Below are positions 29,026-39,809 of a stretch of 40,569 nucleotides of DNA, one piece after another. The position numbers and the translations under genes were made by a program. Every line of letters begins with the position of its first letter. Positions within the stretch are counted from its first letter, which is position 1. Source of the DNA: Prochlorococcus sp. AG-449-O05 (GTDB lineage: Bacteria; Cyanobacteriota; Cyanobacteriia; PCC-6307; Cyanobiaceae); assembly GCA_003212195.1 (NCBI GenBank), contig QCQM01000006.1:1-40569 (forward strand). Direction: 5' to 3'. Below the pieces are notes generated by a model that ran no database searches, was not told where the DNA came from, and was given only the letters and a program-made list of their open reading frames with translations.

Positions 29026-30731
29026 AGCAAAAAATACCTCTGAGCCATTGGGACGACCTCAAGTGGTTCACAAGTAAGAAGTTCCCCATCAGAAAAAACC
29101 TCATAAGTTTGAGGATCAACTGAAATATTTGGTAGTTTACTGTTAAGTTTGAGGTGCGATTTGTTGATATTTCTGGTATTTTCTACTGCAATACATTCCT
29201 TTTGTAATCTTAATTTTTCTGGAATATTTTGATCAATTGAATTTTTACTTAAAAAGGTAAAAGAACTCTTAATTAGTGATTGGCCGAAACTTGCAAACAT
29301 AGGTCGACCATGTACAGGACCTGGAGTAGGTATTGAAGCATTTGCATCACCCATTTGGGACCAAACTATAGATCCTCCTTTAACAACTAATTCAGGCTTT
29401 ACAGCAAAAAAGGAAGGTTTCCATAATACCAAATCCGCAATTTTACCCTTTTCTATAGACCCTACATTTTTATCAATACCATGAGCTATTGCTGGATTAA
29501 TTGTAACTTTAGAAATATATCTCTTTACTCTGTAATTATCGTTCCTATCAGAGTCCTCTGATAAAGGTCCTCTTTGTACTTTCATTTTATGGGCAGTTTG
29601 GAAAGTCCTTGTTATTACTTCTCCAACTCTTCCCATAGCTTGAGAGTCACTAGCGATAATAGAGAAGGCACCTAAGTCATGTAGGATGTCCTCCGCGGCA
29701 ATTGTCTCTCTTCTAATCCTTGATTCAGCGAATGCAATATCTTCTGGAATTTTAGAATCTAAATGATGACAGACCATTAGCATATCAAGATGTTCCTCTA
29801 ATGTGTTTCTCGTATAAGGTCTTGTTGGATTTGTACTACTTGGAAGAACATTTTTTTCTCCACAAATTTTAATAATATCTGGGGCATGACCTCCGCCTGC
29901 TCCTTCGGTATGAAAAGTATGAATAGTTCTTCCTGCAATAGCCTTGATAGTATCTTCAACAAAACCTGCCTCATTCAAAGTATCAGTATGAATACATACT
30001 TGAACATCAAAATTATCCGCAACATTAAGACAAGAATTTATTGTAGAGGGAGTCGTTCCCCAATCCTCATGAAGCTTCAATCCACATGCACCAGCTTCAA
30101 CCTGATCAATAAGATTGCTCTCGTTTGTTGAGTTTCCTTTTCCAAAAAAACCTAAATTCATGGGAAATGCTTCTGCAGATTGAAGCATTCTTGAAATATG
30201 AAAAGAACCAGGAGTACAAGTTGTGGCATTTGTGCCAGTTGCAGGTCCAGTTCCTCCTCCCAGCATGGTTGTAATTCCGGAGGCTAATGCTGTCTCAATT
30301 TGTTGGGGACATATAAAATGGATGTGTGTATCTATTGAACCTGCAGTAAGAATATGCCCCTCACCTGCAATTACTTCAGTTGATGCCCCAATAACAATAT
30401 CTACATTATCCTGGATATCAGGATTACCAGCCTTACCAATTTCAAAAATCATTCCATCTTTTATCCCCACATCAGCCTTAATTATTCCCCACCAATCTAC
30501 GATCAAAGCATTTGTTATTACTGTATCTACAGCTCCATCAGCTCTTCTTACTTGAGACTGTCCCATCCCATCTCGAATAACTTTACCTCCACCGAATTTA
30601 ACTTCATCTCCGTATGTAGTTAAATCATTTTCAACTTCTATAAAAAGTTCGGTATCTGCAAGCCTTACTCTATCTCCAGTAGTGGGTCCATAAGTTTGCG
30701 CATAAGTATTTCTGTCAATTTTGTAGGACAT
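29022..30731 (-). CDS. ureC: Urease alpha subunit
   Basis: 569 aa; [73 protein letters not shown]. Confidence 0.98.
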   Translation of the reverse strand: MSYKIDRNTYAQTYGPTTGDRVRLADTELFIEVENDLTTYGDEVKFGGGKVIRDGMGQSQVRRADGAVDTVITNALIVDWWGIIKADVGIKDGMIFEIGKAGNPDIQDNVDIVIGASTEVIAGEGHILTAGSIDTHIHFICPQQIETALASGITTMLGGGTGPATGTNATTCTPGSFHISRMLQSAEAFPMNLGFFGKGNSTNESNLIDQVEAGACGLKLHEDWGTTPSTINSCLNVADNFDVQVCIHTDTLNEAGFVEDTIKAIAGRTIHTFHTEGAGGGHAPDIIKICGEKNVLPSSTNPTRPYTRNTLEEHLDMLMVCHHLDSKIPEDIAFAESRIRRETIAAEDILHDLGAFSIIASDSQAMGRVGEVITRTFQTAHKMKVQRGPLSEDSDRNDNYRVKRYISKVTINPAIAHGIDKNVGSIEKGKIADLVLWKPSFFAVKPELVVKGGSIVWSQMGDANASIPTPGPVHGRPMFASFGQSLIKSSFTFLSKNSIDQNIPEKLRLQKECIAVENTRNINKSHLKLNSKLPNISVDPQTYEVFSDGELLTCEPLEVVPMAQRYFLL

Positions 30732-30735
30732 AATT

Positions 30736-31056
30736 TTAAGTATTTAAAGAACCGTTAACTAATGAATTAAAACCATTTGCAATTCTTAAACCTGTATATG
30801 GAACTAATTTGACTTCAGTTGTATCTCCAGGTTCAAATCTAATTGCTGTTCCTGCAGGAATGTCAAGACGCATACCATGTGTTAATTCTCTATCAAAAAT
30901 TAAAGCCTTATTAGCTTCGAAAAAATGATAATGGGATCCAATTTGTACAGGTCTATCTCCAGAATTAGAAACTTTAACTGTTTTAACTTCCTTACCAAGA
31001 TTTAATTCGATTTCACCTTGCTCAGGAATTATTTCGCCAGGAATTAAATTACTCAT
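30736..31056 (-). CDS. ureB: Urease beta subunit
   Basis: [19 protein letters not shown]...[24 protein letters not shown]. Confidence 0.97.
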   Translation of the reverse strand: MSNLIPGEIIPEQGEIELNLGKEVKTVKVSNSGDRPVQIGSHYHFFEANKALIFDRELTHGMRLDIPAGTAIRFEPGDTTEVKLVPYTGLRIANGFNSLVNGSLNT

Positions 31057-31058
31057 AA

Positions 31059-31361
31059 CTAGTTAATCGGATTGTGAATAGTAACTAATTTAGTCCCATC
31101 AGGAAAAACTGCTTCTATTTGGACTTCATCAACCATTTCAGGAATGCCCTCCATAACTTGTGTTTTTGAAAGCCAGGTAGTTCCCTCTGACATTAATTGA
31201 CTTACACTTTTTCCATCTCGAGCTCCTTCAAGAACTTGAAAACTCAAAAAAGCAATAGTTTCAGGATAATTAAGCTTAAGACCTCGACTAAGCCTTCTTT
31301 CAGCTAAGAGAGCAGCAGAAAAAATCAATAATTTATCCTTTTCTTGAGGTGAAAGATGCAT
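31059..31361 (-). CDS. ureA: Urease gamma subunit
   Basis: [40 protein letters not shown]...[12 protein letters not shown]. Confidence 0.97.
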   Translation of the reverse strand: MHLSPQEKDKLLIFSAALLAERRLSRGLKLNYPETIAFLSFQVLEGARDGKSVSQLMSEGTTWLSKTQVMEGIPEMVDEVQIEAVFPDGTKLVTIHNPIN

Positions 31362-31411
31362 AATAAAAAATTAATCTAGAAATTTTTAAAAAAGGTTCTT
31401 TCTGAACATAA

Positions 31412-32314
31412 TTAATAATTCATAGAATCTTGTAAAGGCCATACTCCTTGATATTTTGGCTCACAAAATCCACAAACAGATCTAATTTGTTTCCAAATAC
31501 AAAAAAAACATTTCCTAGCTTCTTGAGAAGAACTCCCTAAAAATCTTACAGAGATTCCATTTTCAAGAATTCCAATAGATAAATAATTATCAGTTTCATT
31601 GAAAATCTTTTTTATATTTCTCACAAGATTATTTATTCTTGACTTGGAAAAATCTTTTTCGCAAATCCAAATTAAGGATCCGAAAACAGGCATGTAATCC
31701 ATCCCTGACTTAGCCACATAACTTGCCTTAGATAATTCAATTTGATCAACATATTCCCAATCATCATATAAATCATTATTTCTCATAATTTCTAATTTAG
31801 ACCTAAAAACTCCACTTTCAATAGATTCTCCTGAGGAAGATCTTCCAAGTCTAATTAAATCAGTAAATAAAAAACTTGAAGTTTCTGAAATAGATACTTT
31901 AAACTTTTGCTCATATAAACCATTTGCAAAAATAATTGTTTCTTGGGGAAGAAATTCCAAATGAGAATTATCATGAATCTTTATGAGATTTTTTTGCTTT
32001 GAAAAAGTTCCTTTTGGATTAATTTTAGATATTCCAACTGATCCATAAACTTTCTGAGCTGAAGAAGTAGTCAACAATACCTTAGAGTTTTTTTCAAGAT
32101 TCACCTCAAACTCAAGTAAATCTCCTCCAACCAATCCCCCTGCAGTATGAAGAACAGGTAAAATGCATCTACCCTCCTGATCATGAGTAGACTTTAATAA
32201 CTTGTAAGGAGAAGTTGATTTAGATTTAAAGATTGTTTTATCAACATTTCCTAAACATGCTTTATTATTGAAAAAATTTAAGAAACAATTACCTTCCCAA
32301 GAAGTTTTAATCAT
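31412..32314 (-). CDS. ureD: Urease accessory protein UreD
   Basis: [56 protein letters not shown]. Confidence 0.94.
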   Translation of the reverse strand: MIKTSWEGNCFLNFFNNKACLGNVDKTIFKSKSTSPYKLLKSTHDQEGRCILPVLHTAGGLVGGDLLEFEVNLEKNSKVLLTTSSAQKVYGSVGISKINPKGTFSKQKNLIKIHDNSHLEFLPQETIIFANGLYEQKFKVSISETSSFLFTDLIRLGRSSSGESIESGVFRSKLEIMRNNDLYDDWEYVDQIELSKASYVAKSGMDYMPVFGSLIWICEKDFSKSRINNLVRNIKKIFNETDNYLSIGILENGISVRFLGSSSQEARKCFFCIWKQIRSVCGFCEPKYQGVWPLQDSMNY

Positions 32315-32356
32315 AAATTGTTTTCTTTAATTACTAAATTAAAGTAACCAAAAATT

Positions 32357-32812
32357 TTGATTATGAGAATGAATAAACAAATAGTTGTAACTGATTGGAT
32401 TAAGGAAAAACCTCAATTAGGTTCATTTTTAAAACTTACCCTAAGTTCAGATGAAAGAAGAATGTTACGAGGTAAAAGAATTACTGATTGTGATCAAGAA
32501 ATAGTTTTACAATTACCTAGAGAGGGTAAATTAAATGATGGAGATATTCTTTCAACTAATAAGTCGAATTTTTATGTAGAAATAATTGCAAAAACAGAAA
32601 ATTTAATTGAAATAAGTTCAAATTCTAAAATTGAACTTATTAAAACTGCTTATCATCTAGGAAATAGGCATGTAGAAGTAGAAATTGAAGAAGACATTCT
32701 TCTAACAAAAGTTGATTACGTAATTGAAAATATGCTTAAAAACTTTAATGTTGATATCGTAAATACCCAGAAAAAATTTTTTCCGGAAAAAGGTGCCCAT
32801 AGTCATGAGTAA
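32357..32812 (+). CDS. ureE: Urease accessory protein UreE
   Basis: DERRMLRGKRITDCDQEIVLQLPREGKLNDGDIL; IKTAYHLGNRHVEVEIEEDIL. Confidence 0.94.
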   Translation: MIMRMNKQIVVTDWIKEKPQLGSFLKLTLSSDERRMLRGKRITDCDQEIVLQLPREGKLNDGDILSTNKSNFYVEIIAKTENLIEISSNSKIELIKTAYHLGNRHVEVEIEEDILLTKVDYVIENMLKNFNVDIVNTQKKFFPEKGAHSHE

Positions 32813-33491
32813 AAGTCACTTATTAAAATATATATTGATAAGCCCTAACTTACCAGTTGGAGGATTTTGTTATTCAGAGGGATTAGAGAGTTATCTTAAT
32901 AATAAAGATATAAAAGACTCAACTTCGGTAAAAGAATTAATCATAAGTGAACTAAAAATTGGCCAGATAAGATTAGATGCCAGACTATTATTAGATTTTT
33001 TTGACATTTTTAATGAGTTAAACGACGGCAAAAATTTAAAAAATAATTTGCAAAAGCTATTGAGTTTGGATAAATGGATCCTCTCATCCAAAGACTCTGT
33101 CGAAATGAGAGAACAACAAACACAAATGGCAAAATCACTCTTTGATTTAAACAAAGAATTTGGATTTGAATATCTATATAAAAAAAATAAAAAAAACTCC
33201 TGGCCTTTAGCGTGGAGTTGGGCTTGTTATTGTTTTGAAATTACGAAGTTAGAAATGGTTGAGAATTTTTTCTATGCTTGGAGTGCAAACCAACTAAGTG
33301 CAGCATTAAGGATAATTCCTATTGGCTCAACAAAAGCACAATTAATTCAGAGAGATTTGTTAGAAATAATTTCAAAAGTTTCTAAAGAAATTATAGACAA
33401 AGAAATTGATGACATCTATTTTGGCAATGTAGGTTTAGCTATGGCACAACAAAATCATAATGACCTTTATACAAAACTTTTTAGAAATTAA
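32793..33491 (+). CDS. ureF: Urease accessory protein UreF (overlaps ureE; functional start may be the internal Met MSKSHLL)
   Basis: SPNLPVGGFCYSEGLESYL; AWSWACYCFEI; AALRIIPIGSTKAQLI. Confidence 0.93.
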   Translation: MPIVMSKSHLLKYILISPNLPVGGFCYSEGLESYLNNKDIKDSTSVKELIISELKIGQIRLDARLLLDFFDIFNELNDGKNLKNNLQKLLSLDKWILSSKDSVEMREQQTQMAKSLFDLNKEFGFEYLYKKNKKNSWPLAWSWACYCFEITKLEMVENFFYAWSANQLSAALRIIPIGSTKAQLIQRDLLEIISKVSKEIIDKEIDDIYFGNVGLAMAQQNHNDLYTKLFRN

Positions 33492-33494
33492 TTT

Positions 33495-34106
33495 ATGAGC
33501 AGCAAATTGAGAGTAGGGGTTGCTGGGCCTGTAGGTTCAGGTAAAACTGCATTAGTAGAAACCCTATGCTTAAGCCTGAAAAAAAATTATGAGATAGCAG
33601 TTGTCACCAATGATATCTATACCAAAGAAGATGCAAACTTTCTAATAAATAAAAAAGTTTTAGAAGAAGGAAGGATTATTGGTGTAGAAACAGGAGGATG
33701 TCCACATACAGCGATTAGAGAGGATTGTTCCTTAAATAAAAATGCAGTTTTAGATTTAGAATATAAATATAATCCTTTAGATTTTGTTTTTGTAGAAAGT
33801 GGAGGTGATAATTTAGCTTCTAGTTTTAGTCCAGAACTTGTAGATTTATCAATATATGTGATTGATGTATCTGCTGGAGACAAAATTCCTAGAAAAGGTG
33901 GACCAGGGATAACAAGGTCGGATTTATTATTAATAAACAAAATTGACTTGGCAGATATGGTTGGTGCAGATTTAAATATTATGAAAAGTGATACTGAATT
34001 TATGAGAAAAGGGAAACCTTGGTTTTTTACCAACCTAAGTAGCGGCTTAGGAGTTGAAGAAATAACTCAATTTTTAGAATCACATATACCCAACAATCGA
34101 AACTAG
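33495..34106 (+). CDS. ureG: Urease accessory GTPase UreG
   Basis: [66 protein letters not shown]. Confidence 0.97.
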   Translation: MSSKLRVGVAGPVGSGKTALVETLCLSLKKNYEIAVVTNDIYTKEDANFLINKKVLEEGRIIGVETGGCPHTAIREDCSLNKNAVLDLEYKYNPLDFVFVESGGDNLASSFSPELVDLSIYVIDVSAGDKIPRKGGPGITRSDLLLINKIDLADMVGADLNIMKSDTEFMRKGKPWFFTNLSSGLGVEEITQFLESHIPNNRN

Positions 34107-34144
34107 AAAAATCATTATTACTAATATATTGGATTCAACAAAAA

Positions 34145-34186
34145 GTTACGACTGATACAAAACTAATCCTCACTCGTTAATAACTT
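34145..34186 (+). promoter_or_regulatory. Putative NtcA-activated promoter of urtA
   Basis: GTTACGACTGATAC (34145-34158) fits GTA-N8-TAC with one mismatch, followed by exactly 22 nt and TAACTT (34181-34186) fitting TAN3T. Confidence 0.6.
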
Positions 34187-34235
34187 TTACTTTATCCCCC
34201 TTAATGAGGGTTAATTACTTAATTTATCCTAATTC

Positions 34236-35514
34236 ATGAGAATTTCAAGGCGTATTTTGGCAGGATTAGCTACTGCCTCACTTGCGGTAACGGCAACTTC
34301 ATGCGGTGGAGGTGGAACCTCCGGAAGTTTCGATGACACAGTAACCGTTGGTATTTTACATTCTTTATCTGGAACAATGGCAATTTCTGAATCAACACTC
34401 GTTGATACTGAAAAAAATGGCTATTGAAGAGATAAATGCTGCTGGTGGTGTAACAGTTGGCGGTAAAAGCTACAAAATAGAATACATAGTTGAAGATGGT
34501 GCATCTGACTGGCCTACTTTTGCTGAAAAATCTAAGAAACTTATAGACCAAGACGGAGTTCCTGTCGTATTTGGTGGTTGGACATCTGCAAGTAGAAAAG
34601 CAATGTTACCAGTCTACGAATCAAAGGATGCTTTCCTTTACTACCCAATTCAATATGAAGCCCAAGAATGTTCTAATAACATTTTCTATACAGGAGCAAC
34701 ACCAAACCAACAGTCAGAACCCGCTACAGATTTCATGTATAAGCGTTCGCCCGCAGCTGGTGGAGATTTCTTCCTTGTAGGTTCTGATTATGTTTTCCCA
34801 AGAACTTCAAACACAATTACAAAAGCTCAGGTAAAACAGTTAGGAGGTACAGTAGTTGGGGAAGATTACCTTCCATTAGGAAACACTGAAGTTGCTCCAA
34901 TTATCTCAAAAATCAAAAAGGCGCTTCCTGAAGGTGGAATAATCATTAATACACTTAATGGTGACCAAAACGTTGCATTCTTCAAACAGATTCAAGACGC
35001 AGGTATCACTCCTTCAAGTGGCTACTACGTAATGAACTATTCAATTGCTGAAGAAGAGATTAGTACAATTGGTCCCGAGTTCCTTGAAGGTCACTATGGC
35101 GCTTGGAACTACATGATGTCAATCGATACTCCTGCATCTAAGAAATTTGCTGCAAGTTTCAAGAAAAGATGGGGAGCTGATCGTGTTGTAGCTGATCCTC
35201 AAGAATCTGCCTATAACATGGTTTATTTATGGAAACAGGCAGTTGAAGATGCTGGAACATTTGACGACAATGCAGTAAGGGAAGCCCTTGTTGGACAAAA
35301 GTTTGATGCTCCACAAGGTCCTGTAGAAGTTATGCCTAATCACCACTTATCTCAAACAGTAAGAATTGGACAGATTAATGCAGAGGGTGGATTTACAATC
35401 CTTGAAGAGACAGGAGTTGTTCTACCTCAAGCATGGAACCAAAAGCATCCAAGTTCAAAAGGATTTGCATGCGATTGGACAGATCCATCAAAAGGTGAAA
35501 AGTATAAGCTTTAA
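34236..35514 (+). CDS. urtA: Urea ABC transporter substrate-binding protein, interrupted by a one-base frameshift at an A7 tract (reported as ORFs 34236..34427 and 34348..35514)
   Basis: Lipoprotein signal ending ATSCGGGG; VTVGILHSLSGTMAISESTLVDTEK then, in the other frame, MAIEEINAAGGVTVGGKSYKIEYIVEDGASDWPTFAEKSKKLI...; removing one A rejoins DTEKMAIEEINAAGG. Confidence 0.95.
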
Positions 35515-35535
35515 TATAACTTAAACCTATACTTC

Positions 35536-35569
35536 AAAATAAAAGGAGGTTAACGCCTCCTTTTATTTT
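35536..35569 (+). terminator. Rho-independent-type hairpin between urtA and urtB
   Basis: AAAATAAAAGGAGG-TTAACG-CCTCCTTTTATTTT: perfect 14-bp arms, 6-nt loop, T-rich downstream side. Confidence 0.85.
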
Positions 35570-35597
35570 ATTTAATCAAATATTTTCTTTTTCTAAA

Positions 35598-36752
35598 TTG
35601 GAGTTACTTCTCGATAGTCTTTTTAATGGTGTTGCGATTGGATCTGTATTACTTGTTGCTGCATTAGGTCTGGCAATTGTTTTTGGTCTTATGGGTGTAA
35701 TTAATCTTGCCCATGGAGAACTTATGATGCTCGGGGCTTACACAACATACGTAACACAATTAATTTTCAAATTACCTATATTAAAACCTTTCTACAATTC
35801 GTACATAATAGTTTCAATTTTCCTTGCTTTTATTGTTAGTGGAGTAGTAGGCATTCTCCTTGAAAAAACTATAATAAGAAAGCTTTATGGAAGTCCACTA
35901 GAAACACTTCTCGCAACCTGGGGAGTAAGCTTAATTCTTCAACAATTCGTCAGAAGTGTACCTTTAGCTTATGGGACCGGCCTGGTTATAAGTCTGTTAA
36001 TTGGTTTATTCTTACCAACAACATTCTCTTCAAAAATAAAAGAATCAATAAATTTTAAATATTTTAAATTTAGTTCATGGATATTTGCTGCTTTAACAGG
36101 GGTCCTCACCGGTAGTTTAATATCATCCTCTGTCAGCAAACTTAGTAGAGCCAGCGCTCGAAATGTTGATGTAACAGCACCCTCATGGATGAGAGGTCAA
36201 ATAGAAATTATTGGCACTACATTCCCTAAAACAAGATTAATGATAATTGTCATTACTCTAATCTCTGTAATAGCGATAACATTATTTCTTAATCAAAGTG
36301 CTTGGGGGATGCGTATAAGAGCAGTTACTCAGAACCGACAAATGAGTGATTGCCTTGGTATATCTACTGAAAAAGTAGATATAATTACTTTTGGAATTGG
36401 ATCTGGCTTAGCAGGAGTTGCAGGGGTAGCAGTATCTCTTTTAGGTTCTGTAGGACCAAATGTTGGCGGAAACTATATAGTTGGTTGTTTTATGGTTGTA
36501 GTTCTTGGAGGAGTAGGAAATTTATTAGGAACAGTACTTGCTTCTTTTGGAATAGGAATAATGACTGATTTAATTGGAGCTGGAAGGCTCCTATCAATAT
36601 GGCCAGATATGCCTTTAACCTTATCAAACACAATCAATTTTTTTGCGACCACAAGTATGGCAAGAGTAATGATATTTGCATTAATAGTTATATTTTTACA
36701 ATTTAAACCAACAGGTTTATTTCCTCAAAAAGGAAGGATGGTTGAAAACTAA
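35598..36752 (+). CDS. urtB: Urea ABC transporter permease UrtB (TTG start)
   Basis: GVINLAHGELMMLGAYTTYV; VTQNRQMSDCLGISTEKVDIITFGIGSGLAGVAG (LivH-type). Confidence 0.94.
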   Translation: MELLLDSLFNGVAIGSVLLVAALGLAIVFGLMGVINLAHGELMMLGAYTTYVTQLIFKLPILKPFYNSYIIVSIFLAFIVSGVVGILLEKTIIRKLYGSPLETLLATWGVSLILQQFVRSVPLAYGTGLVISLLIGLFLPTTFSSKIKESINFKYFKFSSWIFAALTGVLTGSLISSSVSKLSRASARNVDVTAPSWMRGQIEIIGTTFPKTRLMIIVITLISVIAITLFLNQSAWGMRIRAVTQNRQMSDCLGISTEKVDIITFGIGSGLAGVAGVAVSLLGSVGPNVGGNYIVGCFMVVVLGGVGNLLGTVLASFGIGIMTDLIGAGRLLSIWPDMPLTLSNTINFFATTSMARVMIFALIVIFLQFKPTGLFPQKGRMVEN

Positions 36753-37879
36753 TGTCCTTAAGTAAAATCAAATTTGATAAAAAAATAGTATTATCATTTT
36801 GGATAATATTAATAGCCTTAATTATTGCAGCACCAACATTACTCCCTGTCTTTAGACTAAACCTTCTAGGTAGATACTTATCCTTGTCCATAGTTGCACT
36901 TGGTGTAGATCTTATCTGGGGATATACAGGTTTACTAAGTCTTGGACAGGGTATATTTTTTGCACTAGGTGGATACTGTGCAGCGATGTATTTGCAAATA
37001 ACCAGCTCCTCTGAATTTCCAAATAATATTCCAGAATTTTTTGCTTTATATGGTGTTGAAAAATTACCTTTTTTCTGGGAACCCTTTAGGTCGCCGGTTT
37101 TCACCTTCTTCGCTATCTGGGTAATTCCAGCATTGGTTGCTGGTTTAATTGGATTTCTTGTTTTCAGGAATCGAATCAAAGGGGTTTATTTTTCTATACT
37201 TACTCAAGCTTCTCTTCTAGTATTCTTTAACTTTTTTAATGGACAACAGAAACTTATAAATGGAACAAATGGATTAAAAACAGATGTAACACAAATATTT
37301 GGTCAGATGGTAGGTTCTGAGTCCATGCAAAGAGTATTCTTTTGGATAACCGCCATATTAGTAATAGCCGCATGGTTTTTTGCAAAGTGGGTAGTAAAAG
37401 GAAGATTTGGAAATATCCTTATAGGAATACGAGATGATGAACCAAGAGTTAGATTTACAGGATACAATCCAGTTATATTCAAGACGATAATTTTTTCTAT
37501 TGCTGGAGCTCTCGCTGGAATTTCGGGAGCTTTGTATACTGTTCAGTCTGGAATAGTATCACCTCAATTTATGACTGTTCCCTTTTCCATAGAAATGGTT
37601 ATTTGGGTTGCAGTAGGAGGGAGAGGAACTTTATTGGGGGCGATACTAGGAGCAGTTTTCATCAACTATGCAAAAAGTCTTGTAAGTGAAGCTTTACCTG
37701 CTAGCTGGATGTTTATTCAAGGAGGGTTATTTATCTTAGTTGTAACAGCTCTGCCAGAAGGAGTTTTAGGATGGATGCAAGGAGATGGTCCTAGGAATCT
37801 TCTTCAGAGATTTGGATTAAAAAGAAAGATTGAAACCTATCCAAGCTTGGAAATTAACAATAAGGACAAAAAATTATGA
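36752..37879 (+). CDS. urtC: Urea ABC transporter permease UrtC
   Basis: LIWGYTGLLSLGQGIFFALGGY; FNGQQKLINGTNGL; GIRDDEPRVRFTGYNP. Confidence 0.94.
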   Translation: MSLSKIKFDKKIVLSFWIILIALIIAAPTLLPVFRLNLLGRYLSLSIVALGVDLIWGYTGLLSLGQGIFFALGGYCAAMYLQITSSSEFPNNIPEFFALYGVEKLPFFWEPFRSPVFTFFAIWVIPALVAGLIGFLVFRNRIKGVYFSILTQASLLVFFNFFNGQQKLINGTNGLKTDVTQIFGQMVGSESMQRVFFWITAILVIAAWFFAKWVVKGRFGNILIGIRDDEPRVRFTGYNPVIFKTIIFSIAGALAGISGALYTVQSGIVSPQFMTVPFSIEMVIWVAVGGRGTLLGAILGAVFINYAKSLVSEALPASWMFIQGGLFILVVTALPEGVLGWMQGDGPRNLLQRFGLKRKIETYPSLEINNKDKKL

Positions 37880-38625
37880 ATAATAAAGATCTACTAAATT
37901 TAATAGATATTACTGTGAGTTTCGAGGGTTTTTTAGCTCTTAACAAACTTAATTTAAATTTAAAGAAAGGGGAATTAAGAGCTGTAATAGGACCAAATGG
38001 AGCAGGTAAAACAACATTTCTTGATGTAATAACTGGAAAGGTTAAGCCAACAAAAGGTGAGGTAATTTTTAAAGGGAAATCTTTAGTAGGTCGAAAAGAG
38101 CATAAGATTGCTCGACTTGGAGTAGGAAGAAAATTTCAAAGTCCAAGAATCTTTGAAAATCTAACAGTTAAAGAAAATCTTGAGATATCAGTAACAACTC
38201 CTAAAAGTCCCTTAAACCTCATTAATAAAAATATTAAAGACGAGCAAGTTGATGAGATTGAACGTCTTATGAAAATTGTTAACTTATCTCAAAAAGTTGA
38301 TTCAAAATCTGGTTCTTTATCACATGGCCAAAAACAATGGCTCGAGATTGCCATGTTAGTAGGACAGAAGCCTGACTTAATGCTTGTAGATGAACCTGTT
38401 GCTGGCTTAACTGATGAAGAGACTGATCTTACTGCTGATTTATTAAAATCATTGTCTGGAGAAAATACTGTAGTTGTAATAGATCACGATATGGAATTTA
38501 TTAGAAGACTTGATAGTAATGTTTCAGTATTAAATCAAGGCAGAGTATTATGTGAAGGAACGATGGAAACTATACAAAAAGACAAAAAAGTCATTGATGT
38601 TTACTTAGGAAGACCAGAGGATTAG
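37876..38625 (+). CDS. urtD: Urea ABC transporter ATPase UrtD
   Basis: GPNGAGKTTFLDVITG; LSHGQKQWLEIAMLV; LMLVDEPVAGLT. Confidence 0.95.
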   Translation: MNNKDLLNLIDITVSFEGFLALNKLNLNLKKGELRAVIGPNGAGKTTFLDVITGKVKPTKGEVIFKGKSLVGRKEHKIARLGVGRKFQSPRIFENLTVKENLEISVTTPKSPLNLINKNIKDEQVDEIERLMKIVNLSQKVDSKSGSLSHGQKQWLEIAMLVGQKPDLMLVDEPVAGLTDEETDLTADLLKSLSGENTVVVIDHDMEFIRRLDSNVSVLNQGRVLCEGTMETIQKDKKVIDVYLGRPED

Positions 38626-38627
38626 TT

Positions 38628-39338
38628 ATGGAAAGTTTACTGGAAATCAAATCTTTAAATACTTATTATGGCGAGAGTCATATTCTTAGAGATGTAGATT
38701 TAAACGTTAAATATGGAGAAATGGTTTGCTTAATTGGTAGAAATGGAGTTGGCAAAACAACATTATTGAAATCACTTATTGGCCTGTTAAAACAAAAAAA
38801 AGGCGATATTTATTTGATTGGCGAAAATATCAATAGAAAAGCACCTCATCAGAGGGCGAGGAAAGGAATGGCTTACGTTCCTCAAGGGAGAGAAATTATT
38901 CCATATCTATCAGTAGAAGAGAATCTTATGTTAGGAATGGAGTCTTTGCCAGGTGGATTATCTAAGAACAAGAAAATAGATCCATTTATATATGATCTCT
39001 TCCCAATCCTAAAGGATTTTCTACAAAGGAAAGGAGGAGATCTTAGTGGAGGACAACAACAGCAACTAGCTATTGCTAGAGCATTGCTGGGCAAACCTCA
39101 ACTACTATTACTTGACGAACCAACGGAAGGTATTCAGCCAAATATAGTTTTAGACATAGAAAATGCCATCAATCAGATAATTAGAGAAACTGGAATTGGT
39201 GTTTTATTAGTTGAACAGCACTTGCATTTTGTAAGACAAGCAAATAGATATTATGCTATGCAACGGGGAGGAATTGTTGCTAGCGGAGATACTAGTGAGT
39301 TAAGTCAAGCAGTTATTGATAAATTCTTAAGTGTTTAA
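38628..39338 (+). CDS. urtE: Urea ABC transporter ATPase UrtE
   Basis: GRNGVGKTTLLKSLIG; GMAYVPQGREIIPYLSVEENL; LSGGQQQQLAIARALL; LLLDEPTEGIQP. Confidence 0.95.
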   Translation: MESLLEIKSLNTYYGESHILRDVDLNVKYGEMVCLIGRNGVGKTTLLKSLIGLLKQKKGDIYLIGENINRKAPHQRARKGMAYVPQGREIIPYLSVEENLMLGMESLPGGLSKNKKIDPFIYDLFPILKDFLQRKGGDLSGGQQQQLAIARALLGKPQLLLLDEPTEGIQPNIVLDIENAINQIIRETGIGVLLVEQHLHFVRQANRYYAMQRGGIVASGDTSELSQAVIDKFLSV

Positions 39339-39373
39339 ATAGATTATTAATTTAATTTGCTAAAAATTTTTAT

Positions 39374-39553
39374 TCAATTTTCGCATCTTATAAGGTCTAT
39401 ACTATTCGGATGTTCATTTATATATTTATTAAATTCCATTGCTAGTGTTCTAGCCTCGAAGGAGTCAAAAGCATAAAAACAATTTTCTAATCTTGTATTT
39501 TGAAAATCACGGTAATGCACTGTGTATGGCTTCAACTTATTATTTTTGTTCAT
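39374..39553 (-). CDS. Small hypothetical protein (59 aa)
   Basis: Manual translation: MNKNNKLKPYTVHYRDFQNTRLENCFYAFDSFEARTLAMEFNKYINEHPNSIDLIRCEN*. Below track cutoff. Confidence 0.55.
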   Translation of the reverse strand: MNKNNKLKPYTVHYRDFQNTRLENCFYAFDSFEARTLAMEFNKYINEHPNSIDLIRCEN

Positions 39554-39689
39554 TTAATTTGCTAAAAAGCAACTTACTTTATATCTTAACCATGCATAGG
39601 TTCATAAATTTAAAGTACTTCTTTTGTTGTTATCAATATATATTGACTTAGATTATGTATTTGAGGATACTTTTAACGACATAGATTAA

Positions 39690-39803
39690 TTAATCTTTTT
39701 TTTTTCTTTTAGGATCTTGCTCCTTACCTTCAATTAAAAAAACAAATTTTGATAAAATAAAACCAAAAACTGGAATCCAAAACTTTTCATAAAAATATTT
39801 CAT
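39690..39803 (-). CDS. Very small hypothetical protein (37 aa), hydrophobic N-half and basic tail
   Basis: Manual translation: MKYFYEKFWIPVFGFILSKFVFLIEGKEQDPKRKKKD*. Confidence 0.4.
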   Translation of the reverse strand: MKYFYEKFWIPVFGFILSKFVFLIEGKEQDPKRKKKD

Positions 39804-39809
39804 AAAAAA

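Noticed and set aside
30223-30555. 110-aa plus-strand ORF opposite ureC
   Set aside because: Antisense of a conserved urease alpha core; no recognisable family.
34348-34420. N-terminus MVFYILYLEQWQFLNQHSLILKK of the track's urtA ORF as an alternative protein start
   Set aside because: It is the out-of-frame reading of the conserved VGILHSLSGTMAISESTLVDTEK segment; explained by the frameshift.
36703-37179. 158-aa minus-strand ORF opposite urtC
   Set aside because: Antisense to a well-supported permease, no domain.
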